NCBI RefSeq assembly: GCF_024323335.1
Contig: NC_066585.1
Location: 83,936,614 to 84,000,613, forward strand
Direction: 5' to 3'
Length of the DNA: 64,000 bases
From: Lathyrus oleraceus
Lineage: Eukaryota > Streptophyta > Magnoliopsida > Fabales > Fabaceae
Part shown: piece by piece, positions 1 through 12,159 of the stretch
How the letters are laid out: each line of letters begins with the position of its first letter
Numbering within the stretch: position 1 is the stretch's first letter
Position numbers and translations under genes: made by a program
Notes under the pieces: model-generated
Databases searched by the model: none
Told to the model about the DNA's origin: nothing
What the model saw: the letters and a program-made list of their open reading frames with translations, nothing else

Positions 1-114
1 ACCCCTCACATCCGTCGTACTCGACGGGATCCACGTTCTAAGAAAAGAAAAGGTTGCTAAAACATCACACACACACAGGGAACGCAGGTGGGGTTAGGAG
101 AAGGGAGCTCGATA

Positions 115-735
115 GGACGTCGCATCCTATGCCTACATATCTTGTCTGGAACAAGAATCAGAGCCACTGTAGTTCGGCTTACGCACGCCAAACAACACAA
201 AACGCACAAACAGATGGCAAACATGGAGCCCGACAACCACTCAATGGGATTACGTCGGCATCCAAACCAAAACACACTCAAAAGGGCAAACGTGGAGCCC
301 GACAGCCAATCACCGGACTTACGTCGGCATCCGAACCAAAACACAATCAGACAACAAGTAAACACACGCAAAAAAGAAAAAGGTTGCCCGGAGTGGTCTC
401 GCACGACCACCTGCCTACATACCTCGTCTGGAACGAGGATCAGGGCGATGTAGTTCCCCCTAAAGGGAAGAATGAACATGCAAACTAGTAGGGAGTCGGG
501 AACTCGAGCCTACAAGTCATCAAGCAAGCCAAAAGAGACGCTGAGACGTCAGAAGAAACGACACACACAGACTAACAGGGAGTCGGGAACTCGAGCCTGA
601 TAGCTGCCAAACAAAACACACGCAAAAAAGAAAAGGGTGCCCGGAGAGACCTCGCACGGTCTCCTGCCTACATACCTCGTCTGGCACGAGGATCAGGGCG
701 ATGTAGTTCCCCTGAAAGGGACTGAATTGCTAACC
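115..735 (-). repeat. Degenerate subrepeats in Ogre-A 3' LTR
   Basis: Two degenerate families alternate here. One carries CCTACATACCTCGTCTGG followed by AACGAGGATCAGGGCGATG (near 127, 415 and 669). The other, of about 72 bp, carries GGAGCCCGACA and TTACGTCGGCATCC (near 225-330). The same modules occur at 16711-17331 in the 5' LTR and, in plus orientation, at 59190-59560 in Ogre-C, so they are ancestral to these LTRs. Confidence 0.75.
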
Positions 736-1373
736 AGAAACCGGGGAAAGACACACTACTAGGGAGCTGGACTCGAGCCTAGTGTTGTCATGCATCGTTA
801 CCCTAAGTTCAGTTTTCTATCCTACTTGCATAAGCAAACTATTCCTATCCAGGAAAGAAGCAAGCACACAAGCATACAAAATAATTCAAGCATACATCAA
901 ATGAGAACAAGCATCTCAAACAGATATCCACACAGCACGCACTATAACCAAACAAGTGGCTCACACAATAGGTTTGACTGCCGAAGCGAGTCGTCTGTAC
1001 GGGCTGGGTTTGCTCTTAACCTTGCCATTACGAGGCTAAGGTGAAGCAGATGAGAGGTGAAGTGAGGATCAGACCTCACAGCTCTTATCCCTAACCAGGG
1101 AGAGCTTCTGACAAATGAGCATGGGTCCAGAATGGGGGAACCCTTCTATACTCAGAGACTCTGACACAATGTGCACTGCACGAGATCTTGGGCTAGGATC
1201 TCAATGCTACAACCATGTAATGGGAGCAAGGAGAAGACTCCACTGAATAGTGGGGGATAGATTGCTTATCCCTACCTTCCACCAATTGCCTTGATTAAGG
1301 ACTTTACCTGCTTAGGCACAAAATTAAACAATCACAATCATCGCCTCTTAAGGAGGACTTCAGACATTTATTT

Positions 1374-1397
1374 GCCCGGCCCGGTAACAGCCGGGTC
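1374..1397 (-). other. GC-rich LTR hairpin, Ogre-A 3' LTR
   Basis: In element sense the block after GTAGTCTGGAGACC can pair CCCGGC with GCCGGG. Equivalent hairpins lie at 37437-37458 (Ogre-E) and, split by an insertion, at 30872/58552 (Ogre-C). The copy in the 5' LTR of Ogre-A is at 17970-17993. Role unknown; an RNA structure is inference. Confidence 0.5.
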
Positions 1398-2449
1398 TCC
1401 AGACTACATGAAGTCAAGAGGACCTACCTCAATGCAAGTTGCTTAAGCAAAGCAAAGCAAAAGTTCACAAGGAACTGAGCAACTAAAAGTACCTGGAAAC
1501 AGTCAAACACAGTTAGTACTCAGACAGACAAAACTAAACAGCAAAAGTTCAAACAGTCAGACTATACAAAGCAATGCACAACAAGGCAAGCTCAAAGCTT
1601 AAGCCCAAGCTTCACCACCTACAAAACAATGTTATGTTAGTGTACAAACATCAAACAACATCAATTGCATTTAACTTGATTCATTCTCCATGTGCATTAT
1701 GCTTTTGATCCTGAAAAATCAAGCAAATATTAGCAACAAGACCACTAGGCTAAGCCTAGGGTCCAAAGGCAAGAAAAATTCCTAAACAGCAAGGTATTCA
1801 CCAACCAAAGTCAAATTAATGTCAAACAAGAGCAAACACCATTGGTCTCATGTTTATATCATTCATCATGCTCATGTTATGCACAAAACAATCCACATTG
1901 GTTCAAGTGAAGCACCAAACATGCAAACAGAACTATTGCATTCAAATCCACACCAAAACAATTCCAAAAATTGTCAAATAATTTACACATAAACAGGGGA
2001 TATTCAAGGTCTACCATGTCAAATTTGAGCTTAATTGGGCAAATAGAACCATGTCAATGAAAATCAACAAAAACAGACACAATTATAGGCTCCAAATCAC
2101 AACATCAACACATACATCCACTTCAAAAATTCATAACTCAATGAAAACAAAAAAGAAATGGATGAGACCAAAACAGGGATGTCACACAATGTGTCTATTA
2201 CAAGCATGCCAAATTTCATGATTATCCAATACCATATGAGCATTTCACATCAAAATTACAAACATGTACCACATGGACTTGCATATTTGACCAACAGAGA
2301 TGAAAAATCACAATCAATTTGAAAATGCAATGTAAAATTCCACAAAAATTCATACAACATCTCAACATGTTAATGATTCACCATGCAAAATTTCATTTCA
2401 TTCTAACAAGTATAGACCACTCAATTAAATCCAGCAAGTTGACATCAAG

Positions 2450-2474
2450 AGGTGTGACACAAATTGTCACACCT
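2450..2474 (-). other. Conserved LTR hairpin, Ogre-A 3' LTR
   Basis: A perfect inverted repeat: in element sense arm AGGTGTGACA, loop ATTTG, then the complementary 10-nt arm. It lies about 2.55 kb from the LTR start. The same arms and the same loop occur at the equivalent position in Ogre-C (29786-29818) and Ogre-E (36372-36394). Confidence 0.8.
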
Positions 2475-5023
2475 AAGTTCCAAAATTCATATCTCAATGG
2501 CCAGGTATCAAAAATTCATGAAATTTACATATAAATGAACATCAGCCAGTCAAGAATTCTCACAAAAATTGTCAAGAATTTATTTTACATTATGAGCATT
2601 TCATGAACCAAATGGTAAAATGTATCAAATGTGAACACATGTGAAATAAGCCTAGGTCAAACAATATTTTTGCCATGCACAACTTTGACCAATAGGTCAC
2701 ACAAATTCTACACTCAACAACAAAGTCAACACAAAAATTTCCATATTTTTCTGAATTTTCTTCAATTTTCTATGAATTTTTTAAGGTGTTTATAATTTTT
2801 TAAGAATTAATCAAATTAAATGGAATTTACAATGGCAGTTTGGTAAATAAAGATGACGGGAGCGGGAAACATGTAGTTTGAAAATTTAAATGGAAAAACG
2901 GATCAAACAAACTACCTTCATCGTTCTCAACCCAGACTTTTCCAGAATCCTCAAGAAATTGATGAACACAAAATCTTCACAGAAATTAGCATGCATATAA
3001 CCAATCGAACCGTCTAAGAACACACAACACGAATATCATCTTAATTTCTCCTAAAAGTTCCTAAATCATGCGAATCGAAGAGGTTAGGGTTTTGGTTCAT
3101 AATTTCAAATCCAGATTTCGCACGCTATAGTTCACTATTTCACAAACCAAGCACATCACCATACTCTACGCAGCATGCTCTTTCAAACGCATATGAACAT
3201 TAAGCATTTCATGAGATTCGAAAACTTGACATACCTGGAATGACAGTGATGTATTGATGCTCCTCGCGTGCTTTTCTCCACAAACAGATGTAGAACAATC
3301 CTCCAGATGCTAAATCCAATGCTTAGGTTTGATGGAATAGGCTTCTAATGCTCAAAATTCGAATTCACCATTGATGGAGTCATCTTGTACAGTCGAGAAT
3401 CAGTGCTTGATTGATGATGAGAAGCCAAAACAGCTCGAGCATGTGATGATTGGAGACCAATGCAAAAAGAATTTCCAAGATTAGGCAAGAATTGAGGAAG
3501 ATTGAAGGATTTGAGGGTTTTGTGTTCTTGAGGATTTTTGAGAGAATGAAGAGTTTTCAGATCTGTTTTGGGGAATTGTGATTTTCTCTTATGATTAGTT
3601 GTGATTAGGAATATATATGATAGCTTAATCCATGATTAACCATGCTAATTAGCCAAATTGAATTGATTAGTGAAATGGCTAATTTCAAGTGAGGGCAAAA
3701 TTGGAATTTCATAAGCCAGCTCATTGCCACCTCATGGACAGCTCATACAACTTCCAAATACCTGTCATGAGCTATTGCAACTTGTCCCACTCTCATTGGA
3801 TGTGTAATTTTGAAATTCACCATGTGGTAGCTTAATGTCCAATTTTGCACTTTCATTTTTCAAGCCAAATTCCAAACCACAAGCCTTTGCCAAGAAATGA
3901 TGATTCCAACAAATTTCAAATACCATTTGTGAGGTGTAGCAAAAATCCCCACTCAAAAATTCCAATTATTTCACAAGTTGGACAATTTTGCCCTTGGTCC
4001 ATTTTAACTGTCCAATTGAAAATTGACTTTTTGCATTGACCACTTTTGGAAAAATCCAATTATGCACCATGAAAGTACATGTCAAATGGAGTTTGTGCAT
4101 ATAAAGAACTTGCGATTTGGACAAACCATGTGGAAATTATGGCCTCCTGATTATGGGTCATTTTTGAATTTCACTGAGCCATAATTTCCCAACCATACAT
4201 GGGATTTTCAAGTTCTTGGACTTTTTGGAAAGGTGAGAACAAGATCTACAACTTTCATGTTGAACAAATTTTCATTTGAAGCTTCCTTGGACACGTGGCT
4301 TTGAGGTCAAAAACTTTCCATTTTTGGAAACTTCAATTACAAGTCACTTTCTATTTTTGGCAATTTTTGTCCTGACTTGATTTTCTTCATTTTTAAGCTT
4401 TGAGATGTCAAATAACACTTGTTCCAACATAAATGAAGTGTATCCAACTCATTTCCACCTCCAAATCCATCAGATCATGTACAGTTGACCACAGTTGACT
4501 TTTTCAACTGACAGATGAATTTGGCCATGCATAGATCAATCTGAGCTCCAATCTCCAACTGAAATGGCTCAAGGGTGACACCCTAGCCTCAATAAGCACA
4601 AAATAATCATAGAATGAACCCCACAACCATCATAAACCCCATCTCCTGATTATGCTCTGACTGGCCCAATGCAACTGCTTAGGGTTGACCAGTGGTCAAA
4701 ACCCTAATCTCAAGGAATGAGCTTCAATCTTCTGATGACATCCAACCATGATGATGATGATGTATCATTGCAATCAAGATGAAGACCAACATCCATTGAG
4801 AATCACAAAACCCTAATTCATAGCCCAATCCTCAGATGGCCAATGATCAGTCAATAAACCCTAGGCTTGCACTTAGACTTCTCCATCTTCTGATCAAGAC
4901 TTGAGAGGATGACTTGCACAATGTAACCACATGATATGCAATATGCAATGCCTAATGACCTAAAATGTATGCAATATGATAATGCTAGTCCCAAGAGAAG
5001 AGGGCAAATTTTGAGGTGTTACA

Positions 5024-5038
5024 GCTGCCCCTATTCAA
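5024..5038 (-). other. Ogre-A polypurine tract
   Basis: Immediately before the 3' LTR, the minus-strand sequence reads GAATAGGGGCAGC and then the LTR start. The purine run matches the tract AAATAGGGGCATC before the 3' LTR of Ogre-E (47083-47095). It is the expected plus-strand priming site. Confidence 0.85.
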
Positions 5039-5408
5039 TCCACTGTGAACCTGTCGATACGAATAGCCTCGGCTTTCGGATGATCAGGATGAAGAATGAT
5101 TGAATACCAAGAACAGACGAACAATTTGCACTCTGATGGGATAATAATTAACAACGCCTGTCAGCATCGGCGAAGAAACAAACTCGAAAAACGTCGACCT
5201 GGATACCCAAATAAATGGTAACGCAGGGATAACCATGGCCTAAACACCACTCATCCGCTCGGGATTATTATTCTCTCTTCTCTTTTATGCTTTTCCTGAA
5301 CCCCGAAATTTTCTCTGCGCAAACGACCCTCGGATCTCTGCATTTGAACCCCATTCTCCTGTTTGCCAAAATAAATGGACCCCATTCTCCGATTTGGACC
5401 CCAGTCGC

Positions 5409-5965
5409 CTGACGATAACCCGCGATCGCCAATATGAACCCCGTTCTCCAGAAAATGCCGCAACATCTCCCTTTCTCCATTTGAACCCCATCTCCAGAAA
5501 ATGTCTCCACATTTCCTTTTCTCCATTTGAACCCCGTTCTCCAATCTCTCGTGATAATTCCGCTGGCAACGCCGGAAATAACACCAAACACCACTCTAAG
5601 GGCGACATATCAGAGGGTACCCCTTCACAAAAGGAAGGTAACATGTGCATCTCTTCTTCCGAAGACACCCATAACGACCTCCACTGGCATCCGCCAAAGT
5701 CTAAGGTGACACATGAACAGAAGATAATCCTAAGGACCTCATCCTGGATATAATCTTCAACTCTATCTCCATTTGAACCCCGCTCTCCAGAAAATGCCTC
5801 CACATTTCCTTTTCTCCATTTGGACCCCGCTCTCCAGAAAATGTCTCCACATTTCCTTTTCTCCATTTGAACCCCGGAACATGCCTCAGCATATACTCTT
5901 CTCTGATCGAACCCCGATCTCCAGAAAATGTCGCAACATCTCCTTTTCTCCATTTGAACCCCGGA
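5409..5965 (-). repeat. Roughly 47-bp repeat array, unit 1
   Basis: Plus-strand units run CTCCATTTGAACCCC, then CTCCAGAAAATG, then CCACATTTCCTTTT, with a period of about 47 bp. The array is interrupted by a unique-looking segment at about 5556-5765. The long minus-strand open frames over it (such as 5285-5953) are repeats of MEKRKCGDIFW-like strings with no known domain. Confidence 0.8.
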
Positions 5966-6145
5966 ATCGCGCTGATCGCGTAACGTCTTCTGATATCATT
6001 TCCATCTCTGTCCGACGGAAACATTTCCTCCAATATCGCACTACTGGGGAACACTGCTGATCTGACGTCATGGTACCACACTCCTCAGAGTAACACTTTC
6101 AACCAGACACTGACTGATGACTGGGAAGAAAACTCGACGTTTACT

Positions 6146-6377
6146 GGACATCGAACAATGATGTTGACAGGACATTGAACAATGATGTTTACAGGACATC
6201 GAACAATGATGTTGACAGGACATCGAACAATGATGTTGACAGGACATCGAACAATGATGTTGACAGGACATCAAACAATGATGTTGACAGGACATCGAAC
6301 AATGATGTTGACAGGACCTCAAACAAGGATGTTGACAGGACATCAAACATTGATGTTGACAGGACATCGAACAATGA
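6146..6377 (-). repeat. 24-bp tandem array, unit 1
   Basis: About ten units of GGACATCGAACAATGATGTT plus GACA, period 24, with a few substitutions. Because 24 is a multiple of three, several frames stay open on both strands; these are not genes. The copy in unit 2 (9171-9402) has the same number of units. Confidence 0.93.
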
Positions 6378-6909
6378 CCGACCAGACATTAAACAATGAC
6401 TGGGAAATAACTCGACGTTTACTAGACATCGAATGATGATGTTTACTGACACCAAAGAAAGCTCGACCAGACACTAAACAATGACTGGGAAATACTGCTG
6501 CTCCAAAATCCCGCTGCTGAACTCCTCGGAGTATCGTCTTCACTGTCCGGCAAAACCAAATCCCAAGCGGTAACCACGGCTTGAATCGCGCTGATCGCGT
6601 AACATTCTCCAATCTTCATTCCCATCTCGGCCCGACGGAAAAGCTTCTTCCAGTATCGCACTACTGGGGTACATCTCTGATCCAATCATGAGGCTAAACT
6701 CTTCGGAGTAACACCTTCACTGTCTGACACAACCACTTCTCAAACGGTAACCACGGCTTGAGACTAGCTCTACGCTTGCAACAATGATGCATGATCTTTT
6801 TCTGCGTAATGCTCCATAATTGTGGAAATGCTACGCGATTTATTATTTTTCTATGCAACATGCTATGCTTATTCTACATGATGAATGCATACAAAGTATC
6901 CCCTCAAGT

Positions 6910-7800
6910 GATTCTGCTGGGGAGCACGAGACACTCTGCTGAGGAACTCGCCATTGCTCCAACTCCGCCCTACTGGGGAATACCACTGCTGCTGGGAAAA
7001 GGTAACCCTTGCTGGGGAAGAACCTCCTTTGCATCCAATCCGCTCGGGAAACTGCTGGGGATAAGCACCACCAACACTCTGTGGGGATACAACAGTTTTT
7101 GACTTGCTGGGGATATCAATCCCGACTCTGCTTTGAGAACTCTCACAGATACCTGACGACTTTACTGGGGAAAATGCTTACAGATACTCTGCTGGGAAAC
7201 AGCCACCTTCAGGTCTGGCAACGGGGGAAGCATCGATCTGACACCTGCTTGGGATAACCATCCGGACCATGCTAGGGAAACGAATGCTACTCCGCTGGGA
7301 ACAACCCATGCAATCCACACGTAGGACACACTTAACCGGGGATGCAAAATCCGTCCGCTACGGGAACTTGTCCAATCCACTGGTAGGATGAACACTGCTG
7401 GAGATATATTTCATTGAAACCCGCTCCACTCGGGGAATAACAACCTTCAGACCTGGCTGCTGAGGAAACACCGTTGTAAACCGGCCGGGATAACTATCCT
7501 GACTCGGCTGGAGAAATCCACAGACCTTGGATCTGCAGGGGATTTGGTCCTCTACTCCTGCTTGGGGACCTAGCTGGGAAATGAGAAAAATTGGTACAGA
7601 ACACCCGTTGACTCGTCGAACCATGGTATCTACCTCCAATTCTCGTATCAGCTTTCCACTTTTGAGAACTCCCAGACTCGTCTGGACCTTTTCTGCTCCA
7701 TCATCTTGTACCCCCAATCGCTCCGCGCCCGACGGAGAGCGAACTCCTGGGGACTATACAGACTTTCAATCTTCCGACTTTGAAGAGTCTTCTTGATTAA
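6910..7800 (-). repeat. CCCCAG-type degenerate array, unit 1
   Basis: On the plus strand GCTGGGGA or ACTGGGGA recurs every 30-60 bp. In element sense this is TCCCCAGCA or TCCCCAGTA. The best copy, 7154-7171, matches the complement of the 18-nt tRNA-like sequence defined by the Ogre-A PBS at 15 of 18 positions. The spacing is irregular and there is no coding potential. Confidence 0.7.
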
Positions 7801-8426
7801 TTTCAAAGGTCGTCGGACGTCTCGACGTCTTCGTCATTCTTTCATATTCATTCGTCCCTGGGCGAACTCTCTGGGGATTTCTCTTGTCAAGGCTTCCACA
7901 CCACGACCTGCAAGTGAGTGAAAATATCTAACAGTTCCTGCAAAACAGATCGTTAGATAAAACCGTGCCCCAGGCGTGTCCAGATTTCAACACTTGGGTC
8001 ACTCAACCTTCCAAATAAGATTTCCAGTTTCAATCTTATAAACATGCATTGGAAGGAAACCTGTATGTTTTAAAATGCAAAATTCTTTATCAAAAATAAT
8101 CGGATGTTTTTGCAATCAAAGCGGTAATGAAAAACAAAAACAAAATTATTTGACTGAATATGCATTTTATTGACTGGAAAAAGTGTGGCTCAAATGAGCA
8201 ATACAAAAGGAAGCAATTCCTGAAAAGAGGTAATTGCGCACAAAAGGAAAAATCTATCCTAATGGCAATGTGAAACCCGTGATCTCATCGAGTTCCAACT
8301 CGGTTACACCCCATATGTCCTCAGACTCTCCATGCTTTCTGCCTTCTGAACAAGACGATTCTGATTGATCCCTACCGGGTATTCTCCATGATGCTTTAAC
8401 CAAAGCGCAAACGATCATACTAGACG
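7801..8426. other. Unique-looking 3' UTR segment, unit 1
   Basis: AT-richer DNA between the CCCCAG-type array and the duplication breakpoint. I see no gene, repeat or motif beyond its duplication at 10826-11451. Confidence 0.5.
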
Positions 8427-9170
8427 CAGTCGCCTGACGATAACCCGCGATCGCCAATATGAACCCCGTTCTCCAGAAAATGCCGCAACATCTCCCTTTC
8501 TCCATTTGAACCCCATCTCCAGAAAATGTCTCCACATTTCCTTTTCTCCATTTGAACCCCGTTCTCCAATCTCTCGTGATAATTCCGCTGGCAACGCCGG
8601 AAATAACACCAAACACCACTCTGAGGGCGACATATCAGAGGGTACCCCTTCACAAAAGGAAGGTAACATGTGCATCTCTTCTTCCGAAGACACCCGTAAC
8701 GACCTCCACTGGCATCCGCCAAAGTCTAAGGTGACACATGAACAGAAGATAATCCTAAGGACCTCATCCTGGATATAATCTTCAACTCTATCTCCATTTG
8801 AACCCCGCTCTCCAGAAAATGCCTCCACATTTCCTTTTCTCCATTTGGACCCCGCTCTCCAAAAAATGTCTCCACATTTCCTTTTCTCCATTTGAACCCC
8901 GGAACATGCCTCAGCATATACTCTTCTCTGATCGAACCCCGATCTCCAGAAAATGTCGCAACATCTCCTTTTCTCCATTTGAACCCCGGAATCGCGCTGA
9001 TCGCGTAACGTCTTCTGATATCATTTCCATCTCTGTCCGACGGAAACATTTCCTCCAATATCGCACTACTGGGGAACACTGCTGATCTGACGTCATGGTA
9101 CCACACTCCTCAGAGTAACACTTTCAACCAGACACTGACTGATGACTGGGAAGAAAACTCGACGTTTACT

Positions 9171-9402
9171 GGACATCGAACAATGATGTTGACAGGACAT
9201 TGAACAATGATGTTTACAGGACATCGAACAATGATGTTGACAGGACATCGAACAATGATGTTGACAGGACATCGAACAATGATGTTGACAGGACATCGAA
9301 CAATGATGTTGACAGGACATCGAACAATGATGTTGACAGGACCTCAAACAAGGATGTTGACAGGACATCAAACAATGATGTTGACAGGACATCGAACAAT
9401 GA
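9171..9402 (-). repeat. 24-bp tandem array, unit 2
   Basis: Ten-unit copy of the 6146-6377 array. Two positions differ from unit 1, including the unit that reads ATCAAACATTG in unit 1 and ATCAAACAATG here. Confidence 0.93.
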
Positions 9403-9934
9403 CCGACCAGACATTAAACAATGACTGGGAAATAACTCGACGTTTACTAGACATCGAATGATGATGTTTACTGACACCAAAGAAAGCTCGACCAGACACT
9501 AAACAATGACTGGGAAATACTGCTGCTCCAAAATCCCGCTGCTGAACTCCTCGGAGTATCGTCTTCACTGTCCGGCAAAACCAAATCCCAAGCGGTAACC
9601 ACGGCTTGAATCGCGCTGATCGCGTAACATTCTCCAATCTTCATTCCCATCTCGGCCCGACGGAAAAGCTTCTTCCAGTATCGCACTACTGGGGTACATC
9701 TCTGATCCAATCATGAGGCTAAACTCTTCGGAGTAACACCTTCACTGTCTGACACAACCACTTCTCAAACGGTAACCACGGCTTGAGACTAGCTCTACGC
9801 TTGCAACAATGATGCATGATCTTTTTCTGCGTAATGCTCCATAATTGTGGAAATGCTACGCGATTTATTATTTTTCTATGCAACATGCTATGCTTATTCT
9901 ACATGATGAATGCATACAAAGTATCCCCTCAAGT

Positions 9935-10825
9935 GATTCTGCTGGGGAGCACGAGACACTCTGCTGAGGAACTCGCCATTGCTCCAACTCCGCCCTGCTG
10001 GGGAATACCACTGCTGCTGGGAAAAGGTAACCCTTGCTGGGGAAGAACCTCCTTTGCATCCAATCCGCTCGGGAAACTGCTGGGGATAAGCACCACCAAC
10101 ACTCTGTGGGGATACAACAGTTTTTGACTTGCTGGGGATATCAATCCCGACTCTGCTTTGAGAACTCTCACAGATACCTGACGACTTTACTGGGGAAAAT
10201 GCTTACAGATACTCTGCTGGGAAACAGCCACCTTCAGGTCTGGCAACGGGGGAAGCATCGATCTGACACCTGCTTGGGATAACCATCCGGACCATGCTAG
10301 GGAAACGAATGCTACTCCGCTGGGAACAACCCATGCAATCCACACGTAGGACACACTTAACCGGGGATGCAAAATCCGTCCGCTACGGGAACTTGTCCAA
10401 TCCACTGGTAGGATGAACACTGCTGGAGATATATTTCATTGAAACCCGCTCCACTCGGGGAATAACAACCTTCAGACCTGGCTGCTGAGGAAACACCGTT
10501 GTAAACCGGCCGGGATAACTATCCTGACTCGGCTGGAGAAATCCACAGACCTTGGATCTGCAGGGGATTTGGTCCTCTACTCCTGCTTGGGGACCTAGCT
10601 GGGAAATGAGAAAAATTGGTACAGAACACCCGTTGACTCGTCGAACCATGGTATCTACCTCCAATTCTCGTATCAGCTTTCCACTTTTGAGAACTCCCAG
10701 ACTCGTCTGGACCTTTTCTGCTCCATCATCTTGTACCCCCAATCGCTCCGCGCCCGACGGAGAGCGAACTCCTGGGGACTATACAGACTTTCAATCTTCC
10801 GACTTTGAAGAGTCTTCTTGATTAA
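9935..10825 (-). repeat. CCCCAG-type degenerate array, unit 2
   Basis: Duplicate of 6910-7800. The best PBS-like copy is at 10179-10196. Confidence 0.7.
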
Positions 10826-11679
10826 TTTCAAAGGTCGTCGGACGTCTCGACGTCTTCGTCATTCTTTCATATTCATTCGTCCCTGGGCGAACTCTCTGGG
10901 GATTTCTCTTGTCAAGGCTTCCACACCACGACCTGCAAGTGAGTGAAAATATCTAACAGTTCCTGCAAAACAGATCGTTAGATAAAACCGTGCCCCAGGC
11001 GTGTCCAGATTTCAACACTTGGGTCACTCAACCTTCCAAATAAGATTTCCAGTTTCAATCTTATAAACATGCATTGGAAGGAAACCTGTATGTTTTAAAA
11101 TGCAAAATTCTTTATCAAAAATAATCGGATGTTTTTGCAATCAAAGCGGTAATGAAAAACAAAAACAAAATTATTTGACTGAATATGCATTTTATTGACT
11201 GGAAAAAGTGTGGCTCAAATGAGCAATACAAAAGGAAGCAATTCCTGAAAAGAGGTAATTGCGCACAAAAGGAAAAATCTATCCTAATGGCAATGTGAAA
11301 CCCGTGATCTCATCGAGTTCCAACTCGGTTACACCCCATATGTCCTCAGACTCTCCATGCTTTCTGCCTTCTGAACAAGACGATTCTGATTGATCCCTAC
11401 CGGGTATTCTCCATGATGCTTTAACCAAAGCGCAAACGATCATACTAGACGCAGTTGTTCGTTTCAATCCCTCTTTTGCCTGGACCGCCCTTTCGGGTTT
11501 TCAATCCACCGGGATACCCTTTTTTGGCCCAAGTCGCCTTCTCAGGTTTTCGACTTGCCGGGTGTACATTTTTCACTTTTTCCCTAATTTTTGCCCGAAC
11601 CTTTTCTTTCTGTTTTTTGGTTCGCCGGGATGCCCATTTTTGCCTGGACTATTTTATTCTTTTCGTCCAGCGGGTCTTT

Positions 11680-12159
11680 TTATACGAAGTATTTTTTAAC
11701 TGCGTCCGCATTCACAGGGGATGGAAAATCCTCGCCATCCATGGTCGTTAACAACAAGGCTCCGCCAGAGAAAACCTTCTTGACCACGAATGGACATTCA
11801 TAATTCGGTGTCCATTTGCCCCTTCGATCGTTTGGAGGAGGAAGGACCCTTTTCAGCACCATATCACCCACGTGATATACTCGAGGTCGTACCTTCTTGT
11901 CAAAAGCACGCTTCATCCGTTGCTGGTACCACTGCCCATGACAGATGGCTGCCAGCCTCTTTTCCTCAATCAGGCTCAACTCTTCGTACCGGGTCCTTAC
12001 CCATTCAGCCTCTTGCAACTTCACGTCCATCAGGACTCTCAAAGAGGGAATCTGAACCTCAACAGGTAATACCGCCTCCATTCCATATACCAATGAGAAA
12101 GGAGTTGCCCCAGTAGACACACCGAAGATCAATACCCAGGATACCAGTTTCCTACTCAA
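11680..12159 (-). pseudogene. Integrase C-terminal remnant (Ogre-A)
   Basis: The open frame encodes 159 residues. From about residue 16 (ATPFSLVYGMEAVLPVEVQ) it matches the end of Ogre-B integrase at 26990-27176 and then continues through RMKRAFDKKVRPR and GDMVLKRVL to GEDFPSPVNADAVKKYFV, the usual C-terminal end of Ogre pol. The HHCC zinc finger and the D,D,E catalytic core are absent: upstream DNA jumps directly to RNase H-linker sequence. It is not a working integrase. The retained C-terminal piece resembles the piece kept in Ogre-E at 42148-42506. Confidence 0.9.

Larger units (their letters stand above)
1..5023 (-). repeat. Ogre-A 3' LTR (truncated by window edge)
   Basis: Base 1 corresponds to base 16597 of the 5' LTR and base 5023 to base 21619. 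On the plus strand the LTR ends in TGTTACA, the complement of the element-sense start TGTAACACC. Open frames in it (for example 54-488 on both strands) have no protein character. In element sense the distal part carries degenerate short repeats, a hairpin near the middle, a GC-rich hairpin and, toward PBS-proximal DNA, a roughly 72-bp repeat family. No coding gene is seen. Confidence 0.95.
5402..8426 (-). repeat. 3025-bp tandem duplication, unit 1
   Basis: Bases 5402-8426 recur at 8427-11451 with a constant offset of 3025. I saw about six substitutions and no indels. The unit begins CAGTCGCCTG; the second unit is followed by CAGT (11452-11455) before the sequences diverge, so the breakpoint carries a 4-bp microhomology. 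The unit holds a roughly 47-bp array, a 24-bp array and a CCCCAG-type array. Confidence 0.95.
8427..11451 (-). repeat. 3025-bp tandem duplication, unit 2
   Basis: Second copy of 5402-8426. It contains the same internal arrays: about 47 bp at 8434-8990, 24 bp at 9171-9402 and CCCCAG-type at 9935-10825. Differences from unit 1 include 8623 (G for A) and 9998 (G for A). It lies nearest to the integrase remnant in element order. Confidence 0.95.
5039..11679 (-). other. Ogre-A 3' untranslated region, repeat-rich
   Basis: This 6.6-kb stretch lies between the integrase stop (11680) and the polypurine tract. It is mostly a 3025-bp direct tandem duplication containing three shorter repeat arrays. At 11458-11680 there is an imperfect repeat of a module with CCGGG and CCAGGCAAAAA (element sense), also found after integrase in Ogre-E (42510-42720). 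Open frames here follow repeat periods divisible by three and resemble no known protein. Repeat-rich 3' UTRs are a published property of Ogre elements. Confidence 0.8.

Noticed and set aside
54..488. Overlapping open frames on both strands at the LTR start (also 16650-17084)
   Set aside because: They lie in LTR subrepeats, are open on both strands and have no domain; the pair simply reflects the two LTRs.
5285..5953. 222-codon minus-strand frame (and 8415-8978)
   Set aside because: It follows a roughly 47-bp repeat and encodes repeated EKRKCGDIFW-like strings; no known protein and no conservation in Ogre-E.
6146..6377. CRISPR-like array
   Set aside because: Head-to-tail units with no unique spacers, in plant retrotransposon DNA.
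6068..6455. Repetitive proteins such as NNDVDRTS or HHCSMSCQ repeats
   Set aside because: Artefact of a 24-bp array, a multiple of three, which opens several frames on both strands.
7154..7171. Second primer-binding site
   Set aside because: It is antisense to Ogre-A, far from an LTR and part of a degenerate array.
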